Shown here piece by piece: positions 8,543-16,952 of a stretch of 64,000 bases of DNA (position 1 is its first letter; each line of letters begins with the position of its first letter). Source of the stretch: an uncultured Desulfobulbus sp. (GTDB taxonomy: Bacteria > Desulfobacterota > Desulfobulbia > Desulfobulbales > Desulfobulbaceae); assembly GCF_963665445.1 (NCBI RefSeq), contig NZ_OY762276.1:1706001-1770000 (forward strand), in the 5' to 3' direction. Under the pieces are notes generated by a model that searched no databases, was not told the origin of the DNA, and saw only the letters and a program-made list of their open reading frames with translations. Made by a program: the position numbers and the translations under genes.

Positions 8543-9601
8543 ATGCAAGCGATACGAGAAAAACTTGAGGCAGGCGAGCGGATCAACGGTGAAGAATTTC
8601 TTGCGCTTTCGCACGAAGCCGATTTGCATCAACTCGGTTTTTTTGCCGATACCATTCGCCGCCGGATGCATCCGGAACCGGTGGTGAGTTATGTCATCGA
8701 CCGCAACATCAACTACACCGATATCTGTATCTCGGCCTGTAAATTCTGCGCCTTTTTCAAATCGCCGGAAGATAGCAGCGGCCAGGTACTGAGCCGCGAG
8801 CAACTCCTGGAAAAAATTCGTGAGACCCAGGCGGTCGGCGGTACCCAAATTTTGCTCCAGGGGGGGCTGCATCCTGATAAACCTCTGGAATTTTATGAAG
8901 ATATGCTCCGGTTCATGAAATCCACCGGTATTCATATCCATGGTTTTTCACCACCTGAGGTGTATCATTTCTCCCAACTCTCCGGCCTGTCAGTTGCCAA
9001 TGTCCTCAAACGTCTGATCGACGCAGGGCTCAACTCGATCCCCGGGGGAGGTGCGGAAATACTCTGTGATCGGGTCCGCAACGAACTGGCGCCGCGGAAA
9101 TGCAGTGCCGATCAATGGATCAATGTCATGGAGGAAGCCCATCGGCTCGGCCTTCGCACCACCGCCACCATGATGTTTGGCCATATCGAGACGATGGAGG
9201 AGCGGCTGGAGCATCTGCAGCGGGTTCGTGACCTGCAGGACCGTACCGGCGGTTTCACCGCCTTTATTCCCTGGCCCTTTCAGCCGGATCACACTCCGCT
9301 AGCAGCAAGCCGCAAGATTGAAAAGACCACGGCGATCAACTATCTGCGAATGCTGGCGTTGAGTCGGATATTTCTTGACAATATCCGCAACATTCAGGCC
9401 TCATGGGTCACTCAGGGACCGAAAATCGCCCAACTTTCCCTGTTCTTTGGCGCCAATGATTTCGGGTCGACCATGATTGAGGAAAACGTGGTGGCAGCGG
9501 CAGGTGTCCGCTTTCGACTCTCCGAAGAGGAAATCCGCCACCTGGTTCGTGATGCAGGCTTTTCTCCGCAACAGCGGTTGATGGATTATACACCGGTCTG
9601 A
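8543..9601 (+). CDS. mqnC: Cyclic dehypoxanthinyl futalosine synthase (radical SAM)
   Basis: A 352-residue radical SAM enzyme with C62-x3-C66-x2-C69 in YTDICISACKFCAF. The LLQGGLHPDKPLEFYEDM stretch and its position after MqnE identify MqnC, which cyclises dehypoxanthine futalosine on the way to 1,4-dihydroxy-6-naphthoate. It starts three bases after the mqnE end, and its TGA shares one base with the ATG of the next gene, so the operon is translationally tight. Confidence 0.92.
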   Translation: MQAIREKLEAGERINGEEFLALSHEADLHQLGFFADTIRRRMHPEPVVSYVIDRNINYTDICISACKFCAFFKSPEDSSGQVLSREQLLEKIRETQAVGGTQILLQGGLHPDKPLEFYEDMLRFMKSTGIHIHGFSPPEVYHFSQLSGLSVANVLKRLIDAGLNSIPGGGAEILCDRVRNELAPRKCSADQWINVMEEAHRLGLRTTATMMFGHIETMEERLEHLQRVRDLQDRTGGFTAFIPWPFQPDHTPLAASRKIEKTTAINYLRMLALSRIFLDNIRNIQASWVTQGPKIAQLSLFFGANDFGSTMIEENVVAAAGVRFRLSEEEIRHLVRDAGFSPQQRLMDYTPV

Positions 9602-10821
9602 TGTCCGGTCCTCGTATTCATAGAGCCCTGTGGGTCGTCCCGGTGGATGGTGCTGTTCTCAGTGATGGTGCCATTGCCGTTGACCAGGGGAAAATTGTTG
9701 CCGTCGATTCCTTTGCGGCGGTTGCGCAGCAATATCCCTGTTCAGAGGTGATTGAGCATTCAGGGGTAGCCCTCACACCTGCGCTGATCAACGGCCACAT
9801 TCATCTGGAGCTATCCCATCTGGCGGAGCTCTCGGCAACTCCGCTGGCAACCACCTTTACCGGTTGGATCGTAGAGTTGTTGTCGCTTCGTGACAGGTTG
9901 GGCGTAACCGGGGCGGAGGTCGAAAAGGCTGCCTCTCGCTGCGCCGAACGGCAATACTTGCAGGGAACGAGTGTCCTGGCCGACATCGGCAACACCAGTA
10001 TCGGCCATCATCTTGCTGAGAATTTTGCCGGTGACCTTGTTGCTCATAAAGAGTATCTCGGCCTGGCCGGGTTTACCCTTGCAAAAAACCTCACCCGCCT
10101 CCGGGAAGAACCCGAAGATGTGCGCTGTTCGGCCCATGCCCCCTATTCAACCCATCCTCAGCTGATTCAGGCACTCAAACGAAGAGCCCGCAGCTGCAAC
10201 CATATTTTTCCGATCCATGTGGCCGAGCCCCTGGCCGAAGGGGAGATGCTTGCCCAGGGCAGGGGAGAGATGGTTGACTTTGTTCGCGATCGGGGTTTTT
10301 GGGACGATTCTTTTGAGGTGCCGGGGAATCGCGGTTCGATCCGTTATCTGTATGGGTTGGATGTGCTGGATGCGCACACTCTCTGCGTACACGCGGTTCA
10401 TCTTGACCATGAGGAAATTCGTATCCTTGCAGGCGAGGGGGGAAAAGTCTGCCTTTGCCCGGGAAGCAACCGTTTTTTACAGGTGGGCAAGGCACCGCTG
10501 GAAGCGTTCCTTGCAGCCGGAATTCTCCCGGCCCTGGGAACAGACAGCGTAGCCAGTAATCCCGAGCTCTCACTTTGGCGGGAAATGGCCATCATTGCAA
10601 CAGATTATCCTTACGTTGATCCCGCGCAGATTTTTGCCATGGCCACCAAGGGCGGGGCAGAGGCACTGGGGATCGACAAACAGCTCGGGACCCTTGCTCG
10701 CGGCAAAAATGCCGATATCCTCGCCATACCGGTTCCCGCAGAAATTGACAGTCCACAGCAACTTATGCGGTATCTGGCGACCGCAGAGAACAGAGTTCAA
10801 CCCACACGGATACTTGTCTAA
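9601..10821 (+). CDS. mqnX: Amidohydrolase, probable aminodeoxyfutalosine deaminase
   Basis: A 406-residue metal-dependent hydrolase of the amidohydrolase superfamily. The metal and catalytic residues are visible: H66-x-H68 (NGHIHLEL), a His near 206 (IHVAEP), a His near 266 (HAVHLDHEE) and an Asp near 314 (GTDSVASN). The family includes deaminases of purine-like substrates. Its position between mqnC and mqnA makes deamination of aminodeoxyfutalosine to futalosine the natural role (inference from family and context). If correct, a futalosine hydrolase (MqnB) should exist elsewhere in the genome. Confidence 0.85.
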   Translation: MSGPRIHRALWVVPVDGAVLSDGAIAVDQGKIVAVDSFAAVAQQYPCSEVIEHSGVALTPALINGHIHLELSHLAELSATPLATTFTGWIVELLSLRDRLGVTGAEVEKAASRCAERQYLQGTSVLADIGNTSIGHHLAENFAGDLVAHKEYLGLAGFTLAKNLTRLREEPEDVRCSAHAPYSTHPQLIQALKRRARSCNHIFPIHVAEPLAEGEMLAQGRGEMVDFVRDRGFWDDSFEVPGNRGSIRYLYGLDVLDAHTLCVHAVHLDHEEIRILAGEGGKVCLCPGSNRFLQVGKAPLEAFLAAGILPALGTDSVASNPELSLWREMAIIATDYPYVDPAQIFAMATKGGAEALGIDKQLGTLARGKNADILAIPVPAEIDSPQQLMRYLATAENRVQPTRILV

Positions 10822-10832
10822 GGAGTCAGGCC

Positions 10833-11657
10833 ATGGTTCGCATCGGCATGGTGAATTATATCAATGTTGCACCTATTTACGAGGTGTGGAAGGAAAAATC
10901 CTTTCCTGCCCACTGGCAGGTTGTCGAGGATCAGCCAAGCCGGCTCAATGTGCTGCTGGCCGAGGATTCCATAGACCTGGGCTTTGTTTCCTCCTATGCC
11001 TATGCCATTGCCCCGGAGAAATACCAAATTTTAGCCGACCTCTCCATCAGTGCAACCGGACCCGTGGGATCGGTGTTTCTGTTCTCGCATCTGCCGCCGG
11101 AGGAACTGGATGACAAGCTGGTCATCCTCACCGGCCAGTCGGACACCTCCATTCGCCTGGTCAAAATCATCCTCGAAGAGTTCTACCGGGTACGCCCCCG
11201 TTATGAAATCGGCGAGGTCTATGCCTCGCAGCGCTCGAAGGAGCAGGCAAGCGCAGTGCTGGCGATCGGTGATGATGCCCTGCGGCTCAATGTCGAAAAA
11301 CGCTACCCGGTACAGCTCGACCTGGGGGAAACCTGGCATGCTTCCACTGGGTTGCCCTTTGTCTTTTCCGTTTGTGCGGTACGTGAAGCTTTTCTCAAGA
11401 AGCAGTCGCAAACCGCTCGCCAGGTGCGACAGGCCCTGGTTGACTGCCGTGAGGAAGGGGCCCTGCGCATGGGTGAGATCTGCGATCGGGTCGCCCGCCG
11501 CATCCCCATGGACTGTGAGGCCTGCTCCAGCTACCTCATGGGTATTCAGCACGATCTGATGCCAATCAAAATTCAGGCGCTGGAGCGCTTTTTTCAGTAT
11601 TTGATGGACCGCGGGGAGGCTCCGGCAGGAGTATTGCCGCTGAAAATTTTTTCCTAA
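10833..11657 (+). CDS. mqnA: Chorismate dehydratase
   Basis: A 274-residue periplasmic-binding-protein-like fold without signal peptide. The start RIGMVNYINVAPIY, the SVFLFSHLPPEEL segment and TGQSDTSIRLVKI fit MqnA, which dehydrates chorismate as the entry step of the futalosine route. MqnD shares the fold, but the N-terminus and the neighbours favour MqnA. AAGGAG lies just before the ATG, 12 bases after the deaminase gene. Confidence 0.9.
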   Translation: MVRIGMVNYINVAPIYEVWKEKSFPAHWQVVEDQPSRLNVLLAEDSIDLGFVSSYAYAIAPEKYQILADLSISATGPVGSVFLFSHLPPEELDDKLVILTGQSDTSIRLVKIILEEFYRVRPRYEIGEVYASQRSKEQASAVLAIGDDALRLNVEKRYPVQLDLGETWHASTGLPFVFSVCAVREAFLKKQSQTARQVRQALVDCREEGALRMGEICDRVARRIPMDCEACSSYLMGIQHDLMPIKIQALERFFQYLMDRGEAPAGVLPLKIFS

Positions 11658-11695
11658 TCAAAGAAAGAGCCCGGGTACGGGAAAACGAGTATGCA

Positions 11696-12415
11696 ATGAA
11701 CAACCTACCATCCCCAGAGGAAAAGAAACAGTTCGTCCGGGAAAAGTTTTCTTCCATCAGTGGCCGCTATGATCTGCTCAACTCTTTGCTTTCTCTGCAG
11801 ATAGATCGCTATTGGCGGTGGCGCACCACCCGCCTGTTGCGCCAGTTCCCTGAAGGCTGGGTTCTCGACCTCTGCGCCGGCACCCTGCCGCTGTCACTGG
11901 AACTCACGCGCCAGGCGCGCAAACGAAATGTCCTCTCCGTGGATTTTTGCGAGGATATGCTCAAGGCCGGCGCGAAAAACCTGCCCAACGACGACCGCAG
12001 AAACCGTATTTATCCGGCCTGTGGGGACGGCGAGGTCCTGCCCGCCCCATCCGAGGGTTTTTGGGGCTGCACCGTGGCCTTTGGCGTACGCAATCTCTCT
12101 CGCACCCTTCAGGGGCTCAAGGAGATGCATCGCATCCTCAAACCCGGAGGCTGTTTGCTGATTCTTGAATTCTCACGGCCGACCAACCCGATCATCAAGC
12201 CTATCTACACCTTGTATCTCAACCATATTCTTCCGGCTGTTGCCGGTCTGATATCCGGAGACAAGGAGGCCTATCAGTATCTGGCCTCCTCGATTGCCGC
12301 ATTCTATGAACCGGAAGAGCTGATGTCCATGATGCGTGAGGCCGGGTTCAATCGGGTTTCGCGCATTCCGCTGACCTTCGGCATTGTCTCCATTTATCGC
12401 GGCGTAAAGGATTAA
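11696..12415 (+). CDS. ubiE: Demethylmenaquinone C-methyltransferase (UbiE/MenG)
   Basis: A 239-residue class I SAM methyltransferase with the UbiE signature: FSSISGRYDLLNSLLS at the start, SAM motif I as LDLCAGTLPLSLEL, and VAFGVRNLSR. It methylates demethylmenaquinone in the last step of menaquinone synthesis. It follows mqnA by 38 bases on the same strand. Confidence 0.9.
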   Translation: MNNLPSPEEKKQFVREKFSSISGRYDLLNSLLSLQIDRYWRWRTTRLLRQFPEGWVLDLCAGTLPLSLELTRQARKRNVLSVDFCEDMLKAGAKNLPNDDRRNRIYPACGDGEVLPAPSEGFWGCTVAFGVRNLSRTLQGLKEMHRILKPGGCLLILEFSRPTNPIIKPIYTLYLNHILPAVAGLISGDKEAYQYLASSIAAFYEPEELMSMMREAGFNRVSRIPLTFGIVSIYRGVKD

Positions 12416-12417
12416 AC

Positions 12418-12990
12418 ATGGCAGCATGTCGACGCCTTGTTCTCGGCATCACCGGTGCCACCGGTATGCTCTATGTTCCGCAGCTGATCGCTCTGTTGGC
12501 AAACGCCAAGGTCGAAATCCATGGGATCATCTCCGATGCCGGCCGCAAGGTGCTCGAATTTGAGTTGGGAGTGCAACCCGAAGACCTCATCCAGGTGAGC
12601 CGCTGGTATGCAGCCGACAATTTCGCCGCCCCCCCGGCCTCCGGTTCCGCCGCCTACGATGCCATGGTGGTGCTACCCTGCACCGCTGGCAGTTTAGCCG
12701 CCATCGCCGGAGGATTCTGCGGCAACCTGCTGCACCGTGCGGCGGATGTGACCCTCAAGGAGCGCCGCCCCCTTATTCTCGCGGTGCGGGAAACACCGCT
12801 CAATCGGACCCACCTGCAGAATATGCTCACAGCCCATGAGGCCGGTGCCGTCATTTGCCCGCCGATGCCTTCGTTTTACCAGCAACCGCAAACTCTAGAG
12901 GATCTGGCCCGGCAATTCGCAGCCCGTATCTGTGATCTGCTTGGTGTGCCCGTTTCTTCAGCACATATCAAACGTTGGCAGGGAATTTGA
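12418..12990 (+). CDS. ubiX: UbiX-type flavin prenyltransferase
   Basis: A 190-residue flavoprotein with GITGATG at the N-terminus, PCTAGSLAAIAGGF, the ADVTLKERRPLILAVRET block and the HLQNMLTAHEAGAVICPPMP block. It makes prenylated FMN, the cofactor of UbiD-type decarboxylases. In this operon it would serve the MqnL/UbiD-like decarboxylase of the futalosine pathway, whose gene is not in the window. It starts three bases after the ubiE end. Confidence 0.92.
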   Translation: MAACRRLVLGITGATGMLYVPQLIALLANAKVEIHGIISDAGRKVLEFELGVQPEDLIQVSRWYAADNFAAPPASGSAAYDAMVVLPCTAGSLAAIAGGFCGNLLHRAADVTLKERRPLILAVRETPLNRTHLQNMLTAHEAGAVICPPMPSFYQQPQTLEDLARQFAARICDLLGVPVSSAHIKRWQGI

Positions 12991-12992
12991 CC

Positions 12993-13850
12993 ATGTGGAA
13001 AAAAATTGCTGTTCTGCTGGAGATGATAAAATTCCAGCACACTGTCTTTGCCATGCCCTTCGCCCTGATGGGTGCCTTTCTGGCAAAACGTGGTGTGCCT
13101 GGATTTTCGGTCTTTTTCTGGGTGGTCATCGCCATGATCGGGGCCCGTACCAGCGCCATGACCTTCAATCGTATTGCCGACCGGCGCTTCGATGCCGCCA
13201 ATCCGCGCACCACCGGCCGTGCCCTGCCGGCAGGCGAGGTGACCCTGACCCAGTCCTGGTTGATGATGATTGCGGCAAGTGTGCTCTTTTTCTTTGCCTG
13301 TTTCATGCTCAACCCGCTAGCCCTGAAAATTGCGCCATTCGCTCTGGGCCTAACCCTCTTTTACAGCTTGACCAAACGATTTACCTGGTTCTGCCACGTG
13401 GTACTCGGTGTGGCCCTGGCCTTTTCCCCCCTGGGAGGCTGGGTCGCAGCCGCAGCCAGCCTTGAAGGGTATCCCTGGATTCTCTCTCTTGCCGTGCTGT
13501 TCTGGGTGGCGGGTTTTGACTGCATCTATGCCTGCCTGGATGCCGATTTTGACCGGAAAGCAGGTCTCTACTCCATGCCGGCAATTTTGGGACGAAAGAA
13601 CAGCTTTCGCATTGCTGTTTTCTTTCATGCCCTGGCCTTTGTCCTTTTCACCTTCACCGGCGTTCTGATGCAGCTTAATGTCTGGTATTACCTGGGAATT
13701 GGAATCACCGCCGCGGCCCTGTTTTACCAACACCTTATCGTCAGCCCCCAGGACCTTTCCCGTATCCGGCAGTCGTTTTTCTCGATGAACGGGATTATCG
13801 CACTGACCCTTTTCTGTGCCACCTGCCTGTCGCTGGCCACAGGAAACTGA
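12993..13850 (+). CDS. mqnP: UbiA-family prenyltransferase, probable menaquinone-pathway MqnP
   Basis: A 285-residue integral membrane protein with about nine hydrophobic segments. Both Asp-rich motifs of UbiA prenyltransferases are present: NRIADRRFDAANPRT near residue 60-75 and YACLDADFDRKAG near 180-195. It should attach a polyprenyl chain to the naphthoate intermediate in the inner membrane. The ATG at 12993, three bases after the ubiX end, is preferred to an upstream TTG. Confidence 0.88.
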   Translation: MWKKIAVLLEMIKFQHTVFAMPFALMGAFLAKRGVPGFSVFFWVVIAMIGARTSAMTFNRIADRRFDAANPRTTGRALPAGEVTLTQSWLMMIAASVLFFFACFMLNPLALKIAPFALGLTLFYSLTKRFTWFCHVVLGVALAFSPLGGWVAAAASLEGYPWILSLAVLFWVAGFDCIYACLDADFDRKAGLYSMPAILGRKNSFRIAVFFHALAFVLFTFTGVLMQLNVWYYLGIGITAAALFYQHLIVSPQDLSRIRQSFFSMNGIIALTLFCATCLSLATGN

Positions 13851-13851
13851 A

Positions 13852-14688
13852 ATGTGGTCCAAGCATCTGTTCCTGGTAATCCTTTTGGTTGGTCTTGCGC
13901 AAGCGACCGCCAGCCGAGCCCAAGAGAACACGGCCCAGCCAACCGAGCTCCAGCCTCAAGAGCTTCTCCAGGAGACACTTGATATCATCTATTCGGGAGA
14001 CGAGACCATGCATTATGTCGTTTCCTGGAGTGGTGGGGTCAAGATTGGCGATATCTACCTGCAGATCCGCCCGCAGAAGAAACCGGAGACCGGTTATGTG
14101 ATTGCGGCAAAGGTCAAGGACTACGGGCCGTTGTCCGTGTTTTACCCGGTTGATGATCACTTTCGCTGTTTTGTCGACGGTCCGATGAAACTCCCTGTCC
14201 GCTATGAAGTGGAGCAGAAAGAAGGGCATGGCGGACACAAAACTACCAGGCTCAGTCTTTATGACCAACAGGCTGGTATCGTTCGTTATCAGAAAAATAA
14301 AAATAAATTCATGACGTTCCCGGTCAGTGGCAAGGTCTATAACGAATTTGCCTCTTTTATTATCACCCGGGCCTTGGCCTTCATCGGTCAGGTCGAGATT
14401 GTCGTGCCCACCTTTGCCGATAAAAAACGCCACGAAGTCAAGGTGGCGGTTACCCGTCGGGAAACCCGTCGCACCGTTTTCGGTAAACTGAAGACGATGC
14501 AGGTCGAGCCGAAAATGCAGTTTCGCGGTTTGTATGAGAAAAGCGGAAATACGACGCTGTGGCTCACCGACGACCGCTGCCGGGTGCCGGTGGAGATTCA
14601 CTCGCGAATAGTGGTGGGTTCCCTGGTGGCGGAACTGGTCGATTACGCCAATTCCGCCTGTCCGGAGCTGCGGGTTCGGAAAAAATGA
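13852..14688 (+). CDS. Exported DUF3108 family protein
   Basis: A 278-residue protein with an N-terminal signal peptide (about 1-23, ending near ASRAQ). The mature part, with YVVSWSGGVKIGDIYLQI, YEKSGNTTLWLTDDRCRVPV and SLVAELVDY, fits DUF3108, a beta-rich periplasmic family of unknown function. The ATG at 13852 follows the ubiA stop by one base, so it is in the menaquinone operon. Whether it has any role in quinone synthesis is unknown; it may only be co-transcribed. Confidence 0.8.
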   Translation: MWSKHLFLVILLVGLAQATASRAQENTAQPTELQPQELLQETLDIIYSGDETMHYVVSWSGGVKIGDIYLQIRPQKKPETGYVIAAKVKDYGPLSVFYPVDDHFRCFVDGPMKLPVRYEVEQKEGHGGHKTTRLSLYDQQAGIVRYQKNKNKFMTFPVSGKVYNEFASFIITRALAFIGQVEIVVPTFADKKRHEVKVAVTRRETRRTVFGKLKTMQVEPKMQFRGLYEKSGNTTLWLTDDRCRVPVEIHSRIVVGSLVAELVDYANSACPELRVRKK

Positions 14689-14702
14689 GCGGCGGGTAGA
14701 TG

Positions 14703-15101
14703 TCAGCCGATCTTCACCTCGATTTTCTTGGGTTGAGCAGGACCGACCTTGGGCAGACAAACTTTGAGTACGCCATTGGTCATTGAGGCCTGAATCTTCT
14801 CCTGATCAATGGATTCCGCCACGGTAAACCTGCGCAGATAATGGCCGGTTTCGTATTCCTCAAGGATCAGCCGGCCAAGAGGTTTGGACGCTTCCCGCTG
14901 GGCCTGGATAGTGAGGATGTTGTCTTCCAAAGAAAGGTCGATCCCCCCGGGCAGGACTCCCGGCACATCGGCGAGAACAACCACCTCCTGTTCGGTTTCG
15001 TAGATGTCGACATGGGGGGCAAAATAGGTGTCGGTCTTGGTGGTTTCCCCGTTGGGTTGCACCGCCTTTTTTTCCTGTATTTTCAGTTCTTGGGCAGACA
15101 T
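14703..15101 (-). CDS. Hsp20 / alpha-crystallin small heat shock protein (second of two)
   Basis: A 132-residue cytoplasmic holdase. The alpha-crystallin core runs from about residue 25 to 120, with ADVPGVLPGGIDLSLE and the closing TNGVLKVCLPK. GGAGG lies seven bases before the ATG. It lies 13 bases after the other Hsp20 gene on the same strand, so the pair is an operon that could form mixed oligomers. Confidence 0.92.
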   Translation of the reverse strand: MSAQELKIQEKKAVQPNGETTKTDTYFAPHVDIYETEQEVVVLADVPGVLPGGIDLSLEDNILTIQAQREASKPLGRLILEEYETGHYLRRFTVAESIDQEKIQASMTNGVLKVCLPKVGPAQPKKIEVKIG

Positions 15102-15114
15102 GGGCAGACCTCCA

Positions 15115-15573
15115 TCAGTCAGCGGAAACTTTGATCTGGCGTGGTGTGACCTCTGTGGCCTTCATCAGGGTGAGGGCCAGTACGCCGTTGACGAGCTTTG
15201 CCGCCACCCGTTCCACATCAACTTTGACCGGCAGGGCAACGGCACGGCTAAAACTGCCGGATTCAATTTCTCGCCGATGGTAGGAAATTCCGGGATAGCT
15301 CTGCCGGTTGTCGCGTTTTCCCTGCAGGGTCAGGGTTTCCCCCTCAATGGAAAGCTCGAGATCCTCGACCTTGACCCCGGGAAGTTCTGCGGTAATAATC
15401 AATCTGTCCGGTTCTTCGTAGATATTGAGCGGTGGATAAACGTTGGCCCGTCCCTGAGCCTTGCCTTTTTCCCCGTAGGAGCGGGACAGTTCGTCCAAGC
15501 CCTGCCGGATTCGTTCGAACTCTGCCCAGGGATTGCGAAACGCCGGGCGGTCTACAAATCGAATAAATGACAT
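15115..15573 (-). CDS. Hsp20 / alpha-crystallin small heat shock protein (first of two)
   Basis: A 152-residue small heat shock protein with an N-terminal arm (FRNPWAEFERIRQGLDEL), an alpha-crystallin domain (AELPGVKVEDLELSIEGE) and VNGVLALTLMK near the end. ATG 15573 is chosen because AAGGAGG lies six bases upstream; an upstream in-frame codon would add seven residues without such a site. It is the promoter-proximal gene of the pair. The 173-base gap to purC holds an inverted repeat (GCGCTT/AAGCGC) around 15633 and a TTGACA on this strand, which could be part of a heat-shock promoter, but no full consensus is seen. Confidence 0.9.
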   Translation of the reverse strand: MSFIRFVDRPAFRNPWAEFERIRQGLDELSRSYGEKGKAQGRANVYPPLNIYEEPDRLIITAELPGVKVEDLELSIEGETLTLQGKRDNRQSYPGISYHRREIESGSFSRAVALPVKVDVERVAAKLVNGVLALTLMKATEVTPRQIKVSAD

Positions 15574-15746
15574 ACTGCACCTCCTTGCGGTCAAAATGGT
15601 TAATGATCATATAAAGTAAAGCTGCTGGAGAGCGCTTGTCAAGAAGAAGCGCCCATTGTGAACGCTGTTGCTTTTTCAGCATAAAACAACGACAATAGCC
15701 CAGGCTTTGTCAATGGAACCAACCTTAGTTTCAGGAGTAAAAAAAC

Positions 15747-16637
15747 ATGAGTACGGCTGTTATTGCCACCGACTGCCCGGATCTGCGCCTACTGCACCGC
15801 GGCAAGGTCCGTGATATGTATGAAATCCCAGGTCATCCGGACAAGCTGTTGATGGTTGCCACCGACCGCATTTCCGCCTATGACGTGGTCATGGCCGAGC
15901 CTATCCCCGGGAAGGGGAAGGTGTTGACTGAAATTTCCCTGTTCTGGTTCAAACTGTTGGGTGATATCATTCCCAACCACCTGATTAGCGCCAACATGGA
16001 CGAGTTTCCCGAGGTATGCCACCAGTACCGTGACCAACTCGAAGGGCGCTCCATGCTGGTCAAAAAGACTCAGGTGGTGCCGATCGAGTGCATTGTTCGC
16101 GGTTATATTTCCGGCTCCTTCTGGTCGGCCTACAAAAAGGACACCACCGTCTGCGGTTATTCCCTGCCTGCGGGGATGCTCGAGTCGGACAGGTTTCCCG
16201 AGCCGCTGTACACGCCCTCCACCAAGGCTGAACAGGGCCTGCACGATGAGAACATTTCCATTGCGCACATGGAGGAACTGGTGGGCAAGGAACTGACCGC
16301 AAAAATGGCGGCCACCAGCATTCAGCTGTACCAGCGGGCCGCGGATTACGCTCTCAGCAAGGGGATCATTATTGCCGACACCAAATTCGAAATGGGCATG
16401 GATGGGGATCAGCTGATTCTGATCGACGAGGTTTTGACCCCGGATTCCTCCCGATTCTGGCCGCTTGACCAGTTTACCCCCGGCAAGGGGCAACCGAGTT
16501 TCGACAAACAGTTCCTGCGCGATTATCTGTCCTCCCTTGATTGGGACAAGCAGCCGCCACCTCCGCCGTTGCCGGCTGAAATTTTGGAAAAAACCAAAAC
16601 CCGCTACGAAGAGGCTGTCGCCAAACTGACCCGTTGA
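15747..16637 (+). CDS. purC: SAICAR synthetase
   Basis: A 296-residue enzyme of purine synthesis that joins aspartate to CAIR. Motifs include HRGKVRDMYEI, ATDRISAYDVVM, IVRGYISGSFW, PSTKAEQGLHDENIS and IADTKFEMG. AGGAG lies upstream of the ATG. The divergent Hsp20 pair lies upstream. PurE, which makes its substrate, is encoded in the fusion at the window start. Confidence 0.95.
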   Translation: MSTAVIATDCPDLRLLHRGKVRDMYEIPGHPDKLLMVATDRISAYDVVMAEPIPGKGKVLTEISLFWFKLLGDIIPNHLISANMDEFPEVCHQYRDQLEGRSMLVKKTQVVPIECIVRGYISGSFWSAYKKDTTVCGYSLPAGMLESDRFPEPLYTPSTKAEQGLHDENISIAHMEELVGKELTAKMAATSIQLYQRAADYALSKGIIIADTKFEMGMDGDQLILIDEVLTPDSSRFWPLDQFTPGKGQPSFDKQFLRDYLSSLDWDKQPPPPPLPAEILEKTKTRYEEAVAKLTR

Positions 16638-16952
16638 CAGGCTTTTTCTCTTTCGTCTCATTCGCGGTATCGCCTGCCTGTGATGCCGCGAATGATGACG
16701 CCTCTCCGTCCCAGAACAGGGACCTGCTCACGAAACGAAAAGAATCGTGCGCTGAGCTTACCTGGTTGTGCAAGCCTGGCCTATTCGCAAATTGCATCAG
16801 AACAGCTGCTATCTTTGCTCTCCGATTCAGGGGAATCTGGAATGACTCAAGCCTTTCCTGGGTAAAAGAGATTGATACTGCCAGTTTTCACCTTAATCAT
16901 GCTCCGATTCTATCCAGAAAACGAGCCCATCTCTGTGTAATGAAAACCGTGT
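16638..16952. other. Gap without a gene; hairpin after purC
   Basis: No convincing gene. A perfect 9-bp stem, CATTCGCGG (16659-16667) with CCGCGAATG (16686-16694), lies 21 bases after the purC stop and may terminate it, although no T run follows. The rest is unremarkable and becomes AT-rich toward the next gene. Confidence 0.5.
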
